NCBI RefSeq assembly: GCF_002101555.1
Contig: NZ_LQOL01000048.1
Span: forward strand, 1-43,609
Reading direction: 5' to 3'
DNA length: 43,609 nt
Source: Mycolicibacterium canariasense
Lineage (GTDB): Bacteria; Actinomycetota; Actinomycetes; Mycobacteriales; Mycobacteriaceae
The notes beneath the pieces were generated by a model, which had not been told where the DNA came from, ran no database searches, and saw only the letters and a list, made by a program, of their open reading frames with translations. A program made the position numbers and the translations under genes. Shown in pieces: positions 22,751 to 31,688 of the stretch. Position 1 is the first letter of the stretch, and each line of letters begins with the position of its first letter.

Positions 22751-23934
22751 GAGATGCACCTGCCGGTGGGCACCGGCGCGGTGTTGCCCACCTTCAGCCG
22801 CTGCTGCAGCACTTCCTCGGCGGTGAGCACGAACCCGGTATCGGCGTCGTCGACCGCCGCGCCGAACACCACACCGAGCACCTTGCCGTCGGTGTCGATC
22901 ATCGGTCCGCCCGAATTGCCTTGTTTGACAGTGCCTCTGATGGTGTAGACGGTCCGGTTCACCGTGGTGGTGTGGTAGATGTCGGGGCCGTTGAGTTCGA
23001 TGGTCTCGCGGATGCGCGCCGGCGTGGCGGCGAACTCCCCGCCGCCGGGATACCCCATCACCACGGCGTCGGTGCCCGGCTTGGCCTCGGCATCGTGGAA
23101 GAGCAGCGGCGGCGCGGGCAGGTCCGGCACCGCGAGGATCGAGATGTCCTCGTTCGGGTCATAGGACACCACGGTGGCGTCGTAGGTCTTGCCGTCCTCC
23201 TCGACCGTGACGGTCTCGGCGCCGGCCACCACGTGCGCATTCGACATCACCCGGTTCGGGGCAATGACGAAACCGCTTCCCTCGAGCACCTTTTGGCAGC
23301 TGGGTGCGACGCCGCGGATCTTGACCACGCTGCCCTTGGCTGCCGCGACGGTCGGCGAGTTGATCAATGCGGCATCCGGTGCGTCGACCGCGACGATCGG
23401 GGTGCGCCCGAACGGCGGCAGCAGATCGGGCAGCCCGGAGGTGTCCAGCAGGTTGGCCAGCCGGGTGGGCACCTTGCGCATCCACTCCGGTGCGATCCCG
23501 TTCACCTCCGTGAGCACCCGCGATCCGCGGACCGCGGCGCTCAGGCCGGGCTGGCTCGACGAGGTCAACGGTGCGGCCAGTAGCCACGCCGCGAGCAGCA
23601 CCGCGACCAATTGCAGGGCCGCGCCCACCAGCGAGTCCAGGCCGCGCAACAGCCGGTTGTGGATGGCGCCGCGCACCGCCCGGCCGAGCACCACGCCGGC
23701 GATCTCGCCGATCACCACCAACGCCAGGATGAGGAACAGCGTCGCGAACAGCCGGGTACGGGGGCCGTCGATATGGCTGACGATGTGCGGCGCCAGCAGT
23801 ACCCCGGCGACGGCACCGAGCGCCACGCCCACCAGCGACAGCACCGAGCCGAGGGCACCGGAACGCAGTCCGGACAGCGCGGCGACGCAGGCGAAGGCGA
23901 GGATGACGAGGTCAAGCCACTGAGACGAGGTCAT
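22747..23934 (-). CDS. marP: MarP-like membrane serine protease (Rv3671c)
   Basis: A 395-residue protein with four N-terminal membrane helices (CvpA-like region, residues about 5-125) and a periplasmic chymotrypsin-type protease domain. The triad is His in MSNAHVVAG, Asp in PNEDISILAV and Ser in KQGNSGGPM. Two cysteines (APSCQKV and the terminal GRCIS) match the regulatory disulfide pair of M. tuberculosis MarP. That enzyme is needed for acid resistance and cleaves a peptidoglycan hydrolase. ATG 23934 overlaps the stop of the upstream Nudix gene by one base, so it belongs to the nth - thioredoxin-like - Nudix - marP operon. Confidence 0.93.
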   Translation of the reverse strand: MTSSQWLDLVILAFACVAALSGLRSGALGSVLSLVGVALGAVAGVLLAPHIVSHIDGPRTRLFATLFLILALVVIGEIAGVVLGRAVRGAIHNRLLRGLDSLVGAALQLVAVLLAAWLLAAPLTSSSQPGLSAAVRGSRVLTEVNGIAPEWMRKVPTRLANLLDTSGLPDLLPPFGRTPIVAVDAPDAALINSPTVAAAKGSVVKIRGVAPSCQKVLEGSGFVIAPNRVMSNAHVVAGAETVTVEEDGKTYDATVVSYDPNEDISILAVPDLPAPPLLFHDAEAKPGTDAVVMGYPGGGEFAATPARIRETIELNGPDIYHTTTVNRTVYTIRGTVKQGNSGGPMIDTDGKVLGVVFGAAVDDADTGFVLTAEEVLQQRLKVGNTAPVPTGRCIS

Positions 23935-24719
23935 TATTGCTCTACACCGTACTGGCTGGCCCGCCCAACCAGCGCCATTGCCTCGTCGAGTTCACGCACG
24001 TCGTCGGCGTCCCACGGCTGGGCCCAGCCCGCGACGTCGAGGATCGCCGAGATGACCTGACCGGTGAACCCCCACACCAGCATCTGGTTCAGCAGGAACG
24101 CAGGTCCGGCGAAGCGCCGGGTGTTCTGCTGCCGGTACACCATCAGCCGGTTCTCCGGGTTGACGAAGGCGCGGACCGGGACGCGCGCCACGATCGCCGT
24201 CTCCGCGGGGTCGACCACCGCGACGGGGCCGGGATCGGGTGAGTAGGCCAGCACGGGCACGACGTGAAAACCCGACGGCGGGATGAACATCCGGTCCAGC
24301 GTGGCCAGCGGTGTCAGCTTGGCGGCATCCAGCCCGGTCTCCTCGGTGGCCTCCCGCAGCGCGGTGCCCACCGGGCCGCCGTCGCCGGGATCGGCCGCGC
24401 CGCCGGGGAATGCCGCCTGACCCGAATGGTTGCGCAGCGTGGCGGCGCGGACTGTGACCAGCAGGTCGGCGTCGGGCGGGAGCGCCCCGGCGGGCGCGTC
24501 CGGGGGCCCGGAGAACAACACCAGCACCGCGGCGTCGCGTTTGGTCCCCGACCGGGTGGCAGTGGTGTTGGCCTCGGCGATGGCGGCGAGCACGTCGGCG
24601 GGCACGCGGCGCCGGTAGGCATCGGGCACCTGGTGGACATCGTCGACCAGGTGACGCAGCCACGGTGGGGCCGATCCCGGCTGTACGCCGGTGTTGTGGC
24701 CGGCATCGAGCGTGCTCAT
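23934..24719 (-). CDS. Nudix hydrolase, CoA pyrophosphatase type (Rv3672c)
   Basis: A 261-residue Nudix protein expected to cleave CoA or related dinucleoside pyrophosphates. The Nudix box is GGAADPGDGGPVGTAL followed by REATEETGLD, with the REATEETG core intact and Asp in place of the usual Glu early in the box. The UPF0035/CoAse signature upstream appears as TLRNHSGQAAFPGG. A cysteine-free, cytosolic protein. Four-base overlap with the thioredoxin-like gene upstream and one-base overlap with marP downstream show operon membership. Confidence 0.88.
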   Translation of the reverse strand: MSTLDAGHNTGVQPGSAPPWLRHLVDDVHQVPDAYRRRVPADVLAAIAEANTTATRSGTKRDAAVLVLFSGPPDAPAGALPPDADLLVTVRAATLRNHSGQAAFPGGAADPGDGGPVGTALREATEETGLDAAKLTPLATLDRMFIPPSGFHVVPVLAYSPDPGPVAVVDPAETAIVARVPVRAFVNPENRLMVYRQQNTRRFAGPAFLLNQMLVWGFTGQVISAILDVAGWAQPWDADDVRELDEAMALVGRASQYGVEQ

Positions 24720-25363
24720 CCCGGCACTCCTATCGATGGATTCACCGCCGCGGCGATGTCGTCGGCGTCGGCGAACGGCCGGGGCAGGATTTCGGCCACG
24801 CTACCGTCCGCCCGCAGCACCACCGTCGCAGGCATCACGTTGGGCACCTTGAGGGCCGCGGCGACGCGGCGCCGGCCGTCCTGCAGCATCGGCAGGCGCA
24901 CACCGAGTTCGGCCAGCCGCAGCAGACCGGCCGTCTCGTTCTCGTCCTGATGCACCGTCACGACGGTCACCGCCGATCCCATCCGGCGCTGGTATTCGGC
25001 CATGGCCGGCAGTTCGTCGGTACATGGCCCGCACCAGTAGGCCCACAGGTTCAGCACCACCGGGCGGCCCGCCAGCGCGGGGGCGAGGTCGACGGGCCTG
25101 CCGTCCCCCGCGCACTCCAGGGTGATGCCACGCAGGGCGGGCGGCCCGGGCTGCCCGGTGTCGGCAGGGCAGGGCGGCAGGTCGGCCTTGGCCCGCGGTT
25201 CCCGCAACGCTTCCGGGGTGTCGGCGTCGCGATGATCGCGCGCGGTGGGTGTTTCGGGCGCCGTGGGGGCGGTCTGCTCGGTGCCGATCTCCCGCCACAA
25301 TCCGATGGCAAGGGCCGTGAAGATGATCAGCACCACCGCGGTCCAGCGCGCGGATCTGCTCAC
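24716..25363 (-). CDS. Membrane-anchored thioredoxin-like protein (Rv3673c)
   Basis: About 215 residues: a short basic start, one membrane helix ([17 protein letters not shown]), a linker rich in Pro/Thr/Ala, then a TlpA/ResE-like thioredoxin fold facing the periplasm. The active site is [15 protein letters not shown] (CGPC). The cis-proline loop lies in [11 protein letters not shown]. Two more cysteines (LPPCP and LECAG) are in the extension before the active site. Probably a redox partner for extracytoplasmic proteins. GTG 25363 overlaps the nth stop by four bases; the longer reading to 25552 is antisense-like and lies within nth. Confidence 0.87.
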   Translation of the reverse strand: MSRSARWTAVVLIIFTALAIGLWREIGTEQTAPTAPETPTARDHRDADTPEALREPRAKADLPPCPADTGQPGPPALRGITLECAGDGRPVDLAPALAGRPVVLNLWAYWCGPCTDELPAMAEYQRRMGSAVTVVTVHQDENETAGLLRLAELGVRLPMLQDGRRRVAAALKVPNVMPATVVLRADGSVAEILPRPFADADDIAAAVNPSIGVPG

Positions 25364-26136
25364 AGGCCGGCGAGGGCCAACAGGTGTTCGGTCTCCGGGC
25401 CTTTCACCAGAGCCGCCGCCGTCACCGGATCGGTGGGGCCTTCGCCGAACGACGGGCAATCCTTGGCCAGCACGCACACCCCGCAGGCGGGTCGCCGCGC
25501 ATGGCAGACCCGGCGACCGTGGAAGATCACCCGGTGGCTCAGCAGCGTCCACTCCTTGCGCTCGATGAGCTCACCCACGATGTGCTCGACCTTCACCGGG
25601 TCCTGTTCGGCGGTCCATCGCCAGCGGCGCACCAGCCGGCCGAAGTGGGTGTCGACGGTGATGCCGGGGATGTCGAAGGCGTTGCCCAGCACCACATTGG
25701 CGGTCTTGCGGCCGACGCCGGGCAGCGTCACCAGATCGTCGAGATCGGCGGGTACCTCACCGTCGAACCGGGCCTCCAATTCCTGACCGAGGTTGATCAG
25801 CGAGTTGGCCTTGTTGCGGTAGAAGCCGGTGGGCCGGATCAGCTCCTCCAGTTCGGTGCGGTCGGCCTGGGCGTAGTCCAGCGCGGTGCGGTACTTCTGG
25901 AACAGCGCCGGGGTGGTGAGGTTGACGCGTTTGTCGGTGCACTGCGCCGACAGGATGGTCGCCACGATGAGCTCCAGTGGCGTGGTGAAATCCAGTTCGC
26001 AGTACACGTGCGGGAAGGCCGTGGCCAGCGTGCGGTTCATCCGGCGGGCCCGGCGGACCAGGCCGAGATGGGTTTCTGTGTCCCATCTGGCGGACCGCTT
26101 GGCTGCCGATTTGCTCCGGGCGGTGCGAACGCTCAC
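25360..26136 (-). CDS. nth: Endonuclease III, DNA glycosylase/AP lyase
   Basis: A base-excision repair enzyme that removes oxidised pyrimidines. The helix-hairpin-helix is [17 protein letters not shown], with the catalytic lysine in GRKTAN and catalytic aspartate in [10 protein letters not shown]. The 4Fe-4S cluster cysteines follow C-x6-C-x2-C-x5-C ([17 protein letters not shown]). A QCTDKRVN motif lies in the N-terminal half. The GTG at 26136 adds a basic leader before [10 protein letters not shown]; an internal ATG is possible. First gene of a four-gene operon with Rv3673c, Rv3672c and marP homologues. Confidence 0.93.
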   Translation of the reverse strand: MSVRTARSKSAAKRSARWDTETHLGLVRRARRMNRTLATAFPHVYCELDFTTPLELIVATILSAQCTDKRVNLTTPALFQKYRTALDYAQADRTELEELIRPTGFYRNKANSLINLGQELEARFDGEVPADLDDLVTLPGVGRKTANVVLGNAFDIPGITVDTHFGRLVRRWRWTAEQDPVKVEHIVGELIERKEWTLLSHRVIFHGRRVCHARRPACGVCVLAKDCPSFGEGPTDPVTAAALVKGPETEHLLALAGL

Positions 26137-26262
26137 CGGATCAGCGTACTGACGTGCCCTGGTCCTCGGGCGAACCGACGGGGTAGGACGACCCGCACTG
26201 CTGTGCTGACCGGTGACAAACCGTGATCTGGCTGAGACCTTCGCCGTGTTTACTCATCACTC

Positions 26263-26505
26263 GTGTCGTGGTTGCTGGTGGCGTTCGTTCCGGGGTTGCT
26301 GATGTTGGCAACTTTCGGTCTGGACCGCTTGGAAGCCGGGCTGCGTGAGCAGAATCCGGGGCCACGGACCAAGGACAATTTGCTGGACCGGGTACCCGCA
26401 CCCCGCCCGACACCAGTGGAACCCGCCGGACTACCGACCCGGATATACCCTCCGACCGGACTGAATCCGCAGTTTCCGGCGACTCGCCAGGCCAATCGTG
26501 TGTAG
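26263..26505 (+). CDS. Small membrane protein (Rv3675-like)
   Basis: An 80-residue protein with one N-terminal hydrophobic helix (SWLLVAFVPGLLMLATFGL) and a proline-rich hydrophilic tail (PAPRPTPVEPAGLPTRIYPP). Shorter than the 125-residue annotation in M. tuberculosis. It starts with GTG 26263 and lies between divergent nth and downstream crp. Function unknown; position and layout support orthology. Confidence 0.7.
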   Translation: MSWLLVAFVPGLLMLATFGLDRLEAGLREQNPGPRTKDNLLDRVPAPRPTPVEPAGLPTRIYPPTGLNPQFPATRQANRV

Positions 26506-26607
26506 CGTTGGCACGTCGCGGCGTGGCCAACAACTAGACTGAATGCGCTCACCAGCCTGCGTTGGCCGGCGCGCGTCATATCACCGAATTAGCTTAAGAG
26601 GGGCAAC

Positions 26608-27282
26608 GTGGACGAGATCCTGGCCAGGGCCGGAATCTTCCAAGGAGTCGAACCCACTGCGGTCGCGGCACTGACCAAACAGCTGCAGCCCGTCGACTTC
26701 CCGCGCGGGCACACCGTGTTCGCCGAGGGCGAGCCCGGCGACCGGCTGTACATCATCACGTCCGGCAAGGTGAAGATCGGCCGTCGCTCACCGGACGGTC
26801 GTGAGAACCTGCTGACCATCATGGGTCCGTCCGACATGTTCGGTGAGCTCTCGATCTTCGACCCGGGCCCGCGTACCTCCAGCGCCACCACCATCACCGA
26901 GGTGCGCGCGGTGTCGATGGACCGCGAGGCGTTGCGCGCCTGGATCGCCGACCGCCCCGAGATCGCCGAGCAGCTGCTGCGCGTGTTGGCCCGCCGGCTG
27001 CGCCGCACCAACAACAACCTGGCCGACCTGATCTTCACCGACGTTCCCGGCCGGGTCGCCAAGCAGCTGTTGCAGCTGGCGCAGCGGTTCGGCACCCAGG
27101 AGGGTGGCGCCCTGCGCGTGACCCACGACCTGACCCAGGAGGAGATCGCCCAGCTGGTCGGCGCGTCCCGGGAGACGGTCAACAAGGCGCTGGCCGATTT
27201 CGCGCACCGCGGCTGGATCCGGCTGGAGGGCAAGAGCGTGCTGATCAGCGACAGCGAGCGGCTGGCGCGGCGCGCGCGCTGA
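26608..27282 (+). CDS. crp: cAMP receptor protein, global regulator (Rv3676)
   Basis: A 224-residue CRP/FNR-family regulator nearly identical in layout to M. tuberculosis CRP. The cyclic-nucleotide-binding fold holds the phosphate-binding cassette [18 protein letters not shown]. The long dimer helix follows, and the C-terminal helix-turn-helix is [20 protein letters not shown]. It controls carbon metabolism, whiB1, rpfA and others in mycobacteria. GTG 26608 follows GAGGGGCAAC. TAGACT at 26535-26540 could be a -10, but no well-spaced -35 was found. A CRP-like site lies upstream of Ms1 in this window. Confidence 0.95.
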   Translation: MDEILARAGIFQGVEPTAVAALTKQLQPVDFPRGHTVFAEGEPGDRLYIITSGKVKIGRRSPDGRENLLTIMGPSDMFGELSIFDPGPRTSSATTITEVRAVSMDREALRAWIADRPEIAEQLLRVLARRLRRTNNNLADLIFTDVPGRVAKQLLQLAQRFGTQEGGALRVTHDLTQEEIAQLVGASRETVNKALADFAHRGWIRLEGKSVLISDSERLARRAR

Positions 27283-27291
27283 GGACCTGCG

Positions 27292-27338
27292 ATGTGTGGA
27301 GCGGCACCCGTAATCATTACGGGTGCCGCTCCACACAT
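27292..27338. terminator. Bidirectional terminator between crp and the MBL hydrolase gene
   Basis: A perfect 23-bp inverted repeat (27292-27314 with 27316-27338) around a single C; each arm contains GTGGAGCGGCACCCG. The inner AT-rich apex would form a small loop. Its right arm ends at the first base of the MBL gene's stop codon, serving both convergent genes. Confidence 0.85.
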
Positions 27339-28138
27339 CACTGCCGCAGGTAGTCCAGCTGCGCCTGGGTCGACTTCTCGGCCGCGTCCCACAGTGTCGT
27401 GTCGACATCGGTGTAGACGTGCTCCACGATCTGGCGTGCGGTCGCGTCCTCACCCAGCACCCGCAGCGCCGCGCGGACCTGGTTCAACCGGTCTTCCCGG
27501 TGGGCCAGGTACGCCGCACTCACCGCGGCCAGGTCATCGAGCTCGGGACCGTGCCCGGGTAGCACCCGCCGACGGCCCAGTCCCTGCAGCCGGCGCAGTG
27601 AATCGAGGTAGGCCCCGAGGCTGCCGTCCTCGTTGTCGATGACGGTGGTGCCGCGGCCCAGCACGGTGTCGGCCGTCAGCACGGCACCTCGCCCGTCGCT
27701 GCGCCCGCCCTTGGCATCGTCGACCAGGAACGACAGCGAGTCCGCGGTGTGCCCGGGCGTGGCCATGACCGTGATACGCAGGCCCGCGGCATCGATCACC
27801 TCGCCGTCGGTCAGCGGGCCGCCCACACCGCGCAGAAAGCCACTGCCCACCGCGCGCACCACCGCTCCGGTGCGCTCGACGATGGCGTCGATACCGCCGG
27901 TGTGGTCCTCGTGTTTGTGGCTGATGAGTACCAGTGGGATCTTCCCGAGATCGGCCAGCCGGCCGATGTGCTCGGCATCGTCTGGCCCCGGGTCGACGAT
28001 CACCATCTCATCACTGCCCGGCCCGCGCAGCACCCACGTGTTGGTGCCGTCCAACGTCATGATCCCGGGGTTGTCGCACAGCAGCACCGAGGCCGACTCG
28101 GTCACCGGCCTCAGCACTCCGTACGCGGGGTGGGTCAC
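27338..28138 (-). CDS. MBL-fold metallo-hydrolase, LACTB2-like (Rv3677c)
   Basis: A 266-residue metallo-beta-lactamase-fold hydrolase. Metal ligands: the HxHxDH motif LISHKHEDHTGG, His in MATPGHTADSLSF, Asp in LTADTVLG and His in VLPGHGPEL. The C-terminal winged-helix-like domain (ARQIVEHVYTDVDTTLW) is that of the LACTB2/RNase-type subgroup. Activity could be thioesterase or endoribonuclease; not decidable here. GTG 28138. The next genes upstream on the strand, ridA and the Rv3678A homologue, are probably in the same operon but are separated by a tandem repeat. Confidence 0.88.
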   Translation of the reverse strand: MTHPAYGVLRPVTESASVLLCDNPGIMTLDGTNTWVLRGPGSDEMVIVDPGPDDAEHIGRLADLGKIPLVLISHKHEDHTGGIDAIVERTGAVVRAVGSGFLRGVGGPLTDGEVIDAAGLRITVMATPGHTADSLSFLVDDAKGGRSDGRGAVLTADTVLGRGTTVIDNEDGSLGAYLDSLRRLQGLGRRRVLPGHGPELDDLAAVSAAYLAHREDRLNQVRAALRVLGEDATARQIVEHVYTDVDTTLWDAAEKSTQAQLDYLRQ

Positions 28139-28151
28139 GCCTGGCTCGATA

Positions 28152-28247
28152 CCTCGGGGTGGGATGCTCGGTCGCTCACGCGACCTCGGGGCTGGATGCT
28201 CGGTCGCTCACGCGACCTCGGGGCTGGATGCTCGGTCGCTCACGCGA
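28152..28247. repeat. Three tandem 32-bp repeats with hairpin arms
   Basis: Units 28152-28183, 28184-28215 and 28216-28247; the second and third are identical and the first differs at two positions. Each holds GGTCGCTCACGCGACC, a 6-bp stem with a 4-base loop. The third unit overlaps the last codons and stop of ridA, so the other two look like duplications of the ridA end. It could act as a set of attenuating hairpins before the MBL gene. Confidence 0.8.
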
Positions 28248-28698
28248 CCTCGACGACAATCTCGACCTCGACCGGCGCGTTGCGCGGCAACTCCGACACC
28301 CCGACGGCCGACCGGGCATGGGCTCCGGCATCGCCGAACACCTCACCGAAGAGCTCGGACGCGCCGTTGACGACACCCGGCTGCCCGGCGAAACCCGGTG
28401 CCGACGAGACGAATCCGACGACCTTGACGACCTTGGTCACCGCGTCGATACCGACCAGCGAGTGCACCGCGGCCAGCGCGTTGAGACCGCACACCCGCGC
28501 CAGCTCCTTGGCCTGCTCCGGGGTGACCTCGGCGCCGACCTTGCCGGTGGCCAACAGCTCACCGCCGGCGATCGGCAGCTGCCCCGCGGTGTAGACCAGG
28601 TTCCCGGTGCGCGTCGCGGGCACATAGGCGGCCAGCGGAGCGACGACGGCCGGCAGCTCGATACCGAGTTCGGCCAACCGCGCGGACCAACTGGTCAC
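28240..28698 (-). CDS. RidA family protein (Rv3678c)
   Basis: A 152-residue YjgF/RidA-family protein; such trimers deaminate reactive enamine/imine intermediates. Visible elements: NLVYTAGQLPIAGG near the N terminus, CGLNALAAVHSLVG, and the C-terminal LPRNAPVEVEIVVEVA, but the usual catalytic Arg context is less clear, placing it in one of the divergent RidA subgroups. GTG 28698 overlaps the upstream small gene by four bases. Its last bases form part of the tandem repeat array. Confidence 0.85.
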   Translation of the reverse strand: MTSWSARLAELGIELPAVVAPLAAYVPATRTGNLVYTAGQLPIAGGELLATGKVGAEVTPEQAKELARVCGLNALAAVHSLVGIDAVTKVVKVVGFVSSAPGFAGQPGVVNGASELFGEVFGDAGAHARSAVGVSELPRNAPVEVEIVVEVA

Positions 28699-28856
28699 TT
28701 CGGCCGCTTGAGGTACGCCACGTGCTGCTCACCGGTGGGCCCGGGCAGCACCGACACCAGCTCCCAGCCGTCGGCACCCCACTGGTCCAGGATCTGCTTG
28801 GTGGCGTGGGTCAGCAACGGGACGGTGGCGTATTCCCACCGGGTCGGTTCGCTCAT
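28695..28856 (-). CDS. DUF4177-like small protein (Rv3678A)
   Basis: A 53-residue protein starting at ATG 28856: MSEPTRWEYATVPLLTHATK and then QILDQWGADGWELVSVLPG. The WEYATVPL...LDQWGADGWELVSV pattern is typical of the DUF4177 family. It overlaps ridA by four bases, and its start is divergent from the ATPase pair only about 48 bp away. Function unknown. Confidence 0.8.
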   Translation of the reverse strand: MSEPTRWEYATVPLLTHATKQILDQWGADGWELVSVLPGPTGEQHVAYLKRPK

Positions 28857-28904
28857 GCTGCAGAGCTTATCCGGCGCGTGTAGGCCCACCGTTAGCATGC
28901 ACTG

Positions 28905-29915
28905 GTGGACCCTGCACCCAACCCGGTCGGCTGGCCAGCCCGCCTGACCGAGGCCCGCCTGCATTTCGTGTCGGGCAAGGGCGGTACCGGCAAATCGACC
29001 ATCGCCGCGGCGCTGGCCCTGGCCCTGGCCTCGGGGGGACGCAAGGTCCTGCTGGTGGAAGTGGAGGGACGCCAAGGCATCGCCCAGCTCTTCGACGTGC
29101 CACCGCTGCCCTACCAAGAGGTGAAGGTCGCCACCGCCGACGGCGGCGGTCAGGTCAACGCCCTGGCCATCGACACCGAGGCCGCCTTCCTCGAATACCT
29201 CGACATGTTCTACAACCTGGGCATCGCCGGTCGGGCGATGCGCCGGATCGGCGCCGTCGAATTCGCCACCACGATCGCCCCGGGCCTACGCGATGTGCTG
29301 CTCACCGGGAAGATCAAGGAGATCGTCGTCCGCAACGAGAAGAAAAAGCCGGACGCCTACGACGCGATCGTCGTCGACGCGCCGCCGACGGGCCGGATCT
29401 CCCGATTCCTCGACGTCACCAAGGCGGTGTCCGAGCTGGCCAAGGGCGGTCCGGTGCACTCCCAGGCCGAGGGTGTGGTCAAGATCCTGCACTCGCCGCT
29501 GACCGCGGTGCATCTGGTGACGCTGCTGGAGGCCTTGCCCATCCAGGAGACCCTGGAGGCGATCGAGGAGTTGCGTGAACTGGATCTGCCGATCGGCAGC
29601 GTCATCGTCAACCGCAACATCCCGACGTATCTGCCCGCCGACGCGCTCGGAAAGGCAGCCGAGGGCGACATTGACGCCGACGCCGTCCGATCCGGATTGG
29701 AGAAGGTGGGAATCACGTTGTCCGACAGTGATTTTGCCGGCCTGCTCACCGAATCGATCCAGCACGCCACGTTGATCGCCGCCCGGACCGAGAGCGCCGA
29801 GCAGCTGCAGCAGCTCGACGTCGCCCGCCTGGACCTGCCGACCATCTCCGACGGTGTGGACCTCGGCAGCCTGTACGAGCTGGCCGAGGCGCTCGCCCAG
29901 CAGGGAGTGAGGTAG
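28905..29915 (+). CDS. ArsA/GET3-like ATPase, first of pair (Rv3679)
   Basis: A 336-residue SIMIBI-class ATPase. The deviant Walker A is [20 protein letters not shown], switch I/Walker B regions include [18 protein letters not shown], and the base-binding region [11 protein letters not shown] follows. Homologues in M. tuberculosis (Rv3679/Rv3680, BagA/BagB) form a complex and contribute to tolerance of reactive carbonyl and NO stress. The start is GTG 28905; the next gene begins 8 bp after the stop. The metal-binding cysteines of ArsA are not evident, so the arsenite-pump label is inappropriate. Confidence 0.9.
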   Translation: MDPAPNPVGWPARLTEARLHFVSGKGGTGKSTIAAALALALASGGRKVLLVEVEGRQGIAQLFDVPPLPYQEVKVATADGGGQVNALAIDTEAAFLEYLDMFYNLGIAGRAMRRIGAVEFATTIAPGLRDVLLTGKIKEIVVRNEKKKPDAYDAIVVDAPPTGRISRFLDVTKAVSELAKGGPVHSQAEGVVKILHSPLTAVHLVTLLEALPIQETLEAIEELRELDLPIGSVIVNRNIPTYLPADALGKAAEGDIDADAVRSGLEKVGITLSDSDFAGLLTESIQHATLIAARTESAEQLQQLDVARLDLPTISDGVDLGSLYELAEALAQQGVR

Positions 29916-29922
29916 GACAACC

Positions 29923-31053
29923 ATGAGCACCACACCCCCCACGCTCGACCTGGGCGCCATCCTGACCGACACGTCCAACCGCGTCGTGGTGTGTTGCGGC
30001 GCAGGCGGTGTCGGCAAGACCACGACGGCCGCGGCGATGGCGCTGCGCGCCGCCGAGTACGGCCGCACCGTGGTGGTCCTGACCATCGATCCGGCCAAGC
30101 GGCTGGCGCAGGCCCTGGGCATCGAAAGCCTCGGCAACACCCCGCAGCGGGTGCCGTTGGCACCGGAGGTCCCCGGCGAACTGCACGCGATGATGCTGGA
30201 TATGCGGCGCACCTTCGACGAGATGGTGCTGCAGTACTCCGGCACCGACCGTGCGGACGCGATCCTGGAGAACCAGTTCTACCAAACCGTGGCCACCTCG
30301 CTGGCCGGCACGCAGGAGTACATGGCGATGGAGAAGCTCGGCCAGTTGTTGGCCGAGGACAAGTGGGATCTGGTGGTGGTCGACACGCCACCGTCGCGCA
30401 ACGCCCTGGACTTCCTGGATGCCCCCAAGCGGCTCGGCAGCTTCATGGACAGCCGGCTGTGGCGACTGCTGCTGGCACCGGGCCGCGGCATCGGCCGCAT
30501 CGTGACGGGCGCGGTGGGACTGGCCATGAAAGGCATGTCCACCGTGTTGGGATCCCAAATGCTCTCCGACGCAGCGGGATTCGTGCAATCACTGGACGCC
30601 ACCTTCGGCGGTTTCCGGGAGAAGGCGGACCGCACGTACGAGCTGCTGAAGCGCAGGGGCACCCAGTTCGTGGTGGTGTCGGCGGCCGAACCGGACGCGC
30701 TGCGCGAGGCGTCGTTCTTCATCGACCGGCTGTCCCAGGAACACATGCCGCTGGCCGGCATGATCCTGAACCGGACCCATCCCACGCTGAGCAGCCTGCC
30801 CGGCGAGAAGGCCGAGCTGGCCGCCGATCAGTTGGATGCCCAGGCGCCGGGCGGACTGGCCGCGGCGGTGTTGCGGATCCACGCGGCGCGCGCGGCCACC
30901 GCCAAGCGGGAGGTGCGGCTGCTGGGCCGGTTCACCGGTGCCAATCCGCATGTCGCGATCGTCGGGGTGCCGTCGTTGCCGTTCGACGTGTCCGACCTGG
31001 AGGCGCTGCGCGCGATCGGCGACCAGCTGACGGGTGTCGCCGAATCCGCCTAG
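29923..31053 (+). CDS. ArsA/GET3-like ATPase, second of pair (Rv3680)
   Basis: A 376-residue paralogue of the preceding ATPase. Walker A is [20 protein letters not shown] and the Walker B region [19 protein letters not shown] long helical middle part ([20 protein letters not shown]) is likely the client- or partner-binding region. It is co-transcribed with the upstream gene and works as its partner in M. tuberculosis. ATG 29923 follows GGAGTGAGGTAGGACAACC, a plausible ribosome site. Convergent with whiB4, with a hairpin between. Confidence 0.9.
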   Translation: MSTTPPTLDLGAILTDTSNRVVVCCGAGGVGKTTTAAAMALRAAEYGRTVVVLTIDPAKRLAQALGIESLGNTPQRVPLAPEVPGELHAMMLDMRRTFDEMVLQYSGTDRADAILENQFYQTVATSLAGTQEYMAMEKLGQLLAEDKWDLVVVDTPPSRNALDFLDAPKRLGSFMDSRLWRLLLAPGRGIGRIVTGAVGLAMKGMSTVLGSQMLSDAAGFVQSLDATFGGFREKADRTYELLKRRGTQFVVVSAAEPDALREASFFIDRLSQEHMPLAGMILNRTHPTLSSLPGEKAELAADQLDAQAPGGLAAAVLRIHAARAATAKREVRLLGRFTGANPHVAIVGVPSLPFDVSDLEALRAIGDQLTGVAESA

Positions 31054-31060
31054 AAGCGGC

Positions 31061-31087
31061 GTCCACCCCGCGACTCGCGGGGTAGAC
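31061..31087. terminator. Hairpin between convergent ATPase and whiB4 genes
   Basis: CCCCGCG (31066-31072) pairs with CGCGGGG (31076-31082) around ACT, and outer GTC/GAC extends the stem with one mismatch. No T-run on the plus strand; probably a bidirectional terminator. Confidence 0.55.
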
Positions 31088-31106
31088 GGCAGTGCGGTGC
31101 AGAGGG

Positions 31107-31463
31107 TCAGACGGCGCTGCGGTGCTTGCGCTGGGCGGCGAAGAACTCGGCCCAGGACACCACCTCGGGGTGCTGCTTGAGCAAGGCGCGGCGCTGACGC
31201 TCGGTCATCCCGCCCCACACCCCGAACTCGACCCGGTTGTCCAGCGCATCCGCCCCGCATTCGGCGATCACCGGGCAATGCCGGCAGATCACCGCGGCCT
31301 TGCGCTGGGCGGCGCCGCGCACGAACAGTTCGTCCGGGTCGGCCTGCCGGCAGCGGGCCTGGGACACCCACGCGATGCGGGCTTCGGCCTCGGCACTGTG
31401 CGTGGCACTGCCGGGTTGCTGGCCCGTGCCCGATTTGCGTATCGCAGTCGACGAAACTGACAT
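31107..31463 (-). CDS. whiB4: WhiB4 redox-sensing regulator
   Basis: A 118-residue WhiB-family protein. The four Fe-S cysteines are visible: one in SQARCRQADPDELF and three in ICRHCPVIAEC (C-x2-C-x5-C). The GVWGGM turn and basic tail (ERQRRALLKQ) complete the DNA-binding part. In mycobacteria WhiB4 responds to O2 and NO and modulates antioxidant and beta-lactam responses. ATG 31463 gives exactly the length of the M. tuberculosis protein. It is divergent from ponA2, a penicillin-binding protein, across about 225 bp. Confidence 0.93.
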   Translation of the reverse strand: MSVSSTAIRKSGTGQQPGSATHSAEAEARIAWVSQARCRQADPDELFVRGAAQRKAAVICRHCPVIAECGADALDNRVEFGVWGGMTERQRRALLKQHPEVVSWAEFFAAQRKHRSAV

Positions 31464-31688
31464 CAGCAACCCTTTCGCTCCGGCGGGCCAGACCACGAGT
31501 GCGATCTACGCCACATTGCGTCCAATAGTGTTACCTGAATCGCAGTGTGTGTCCAAGCTAGGTGGTCAGAGGGGTTTTACGCAACAGTCAGATCACGATT
31601 TTTTGGGACGGGCGTGCCGCCGGGCCGTCCGTCGTACAAACGCACCGCTCGGAGGCCCTTCCAGGAAGGTCTGGTTAGTCTGTTACCC

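Noticed and set aside
28152..28247. CRISPR array
   Set aside because: Contiguous 32-bp tandem repeats with no spacers and no cas genes nearby.
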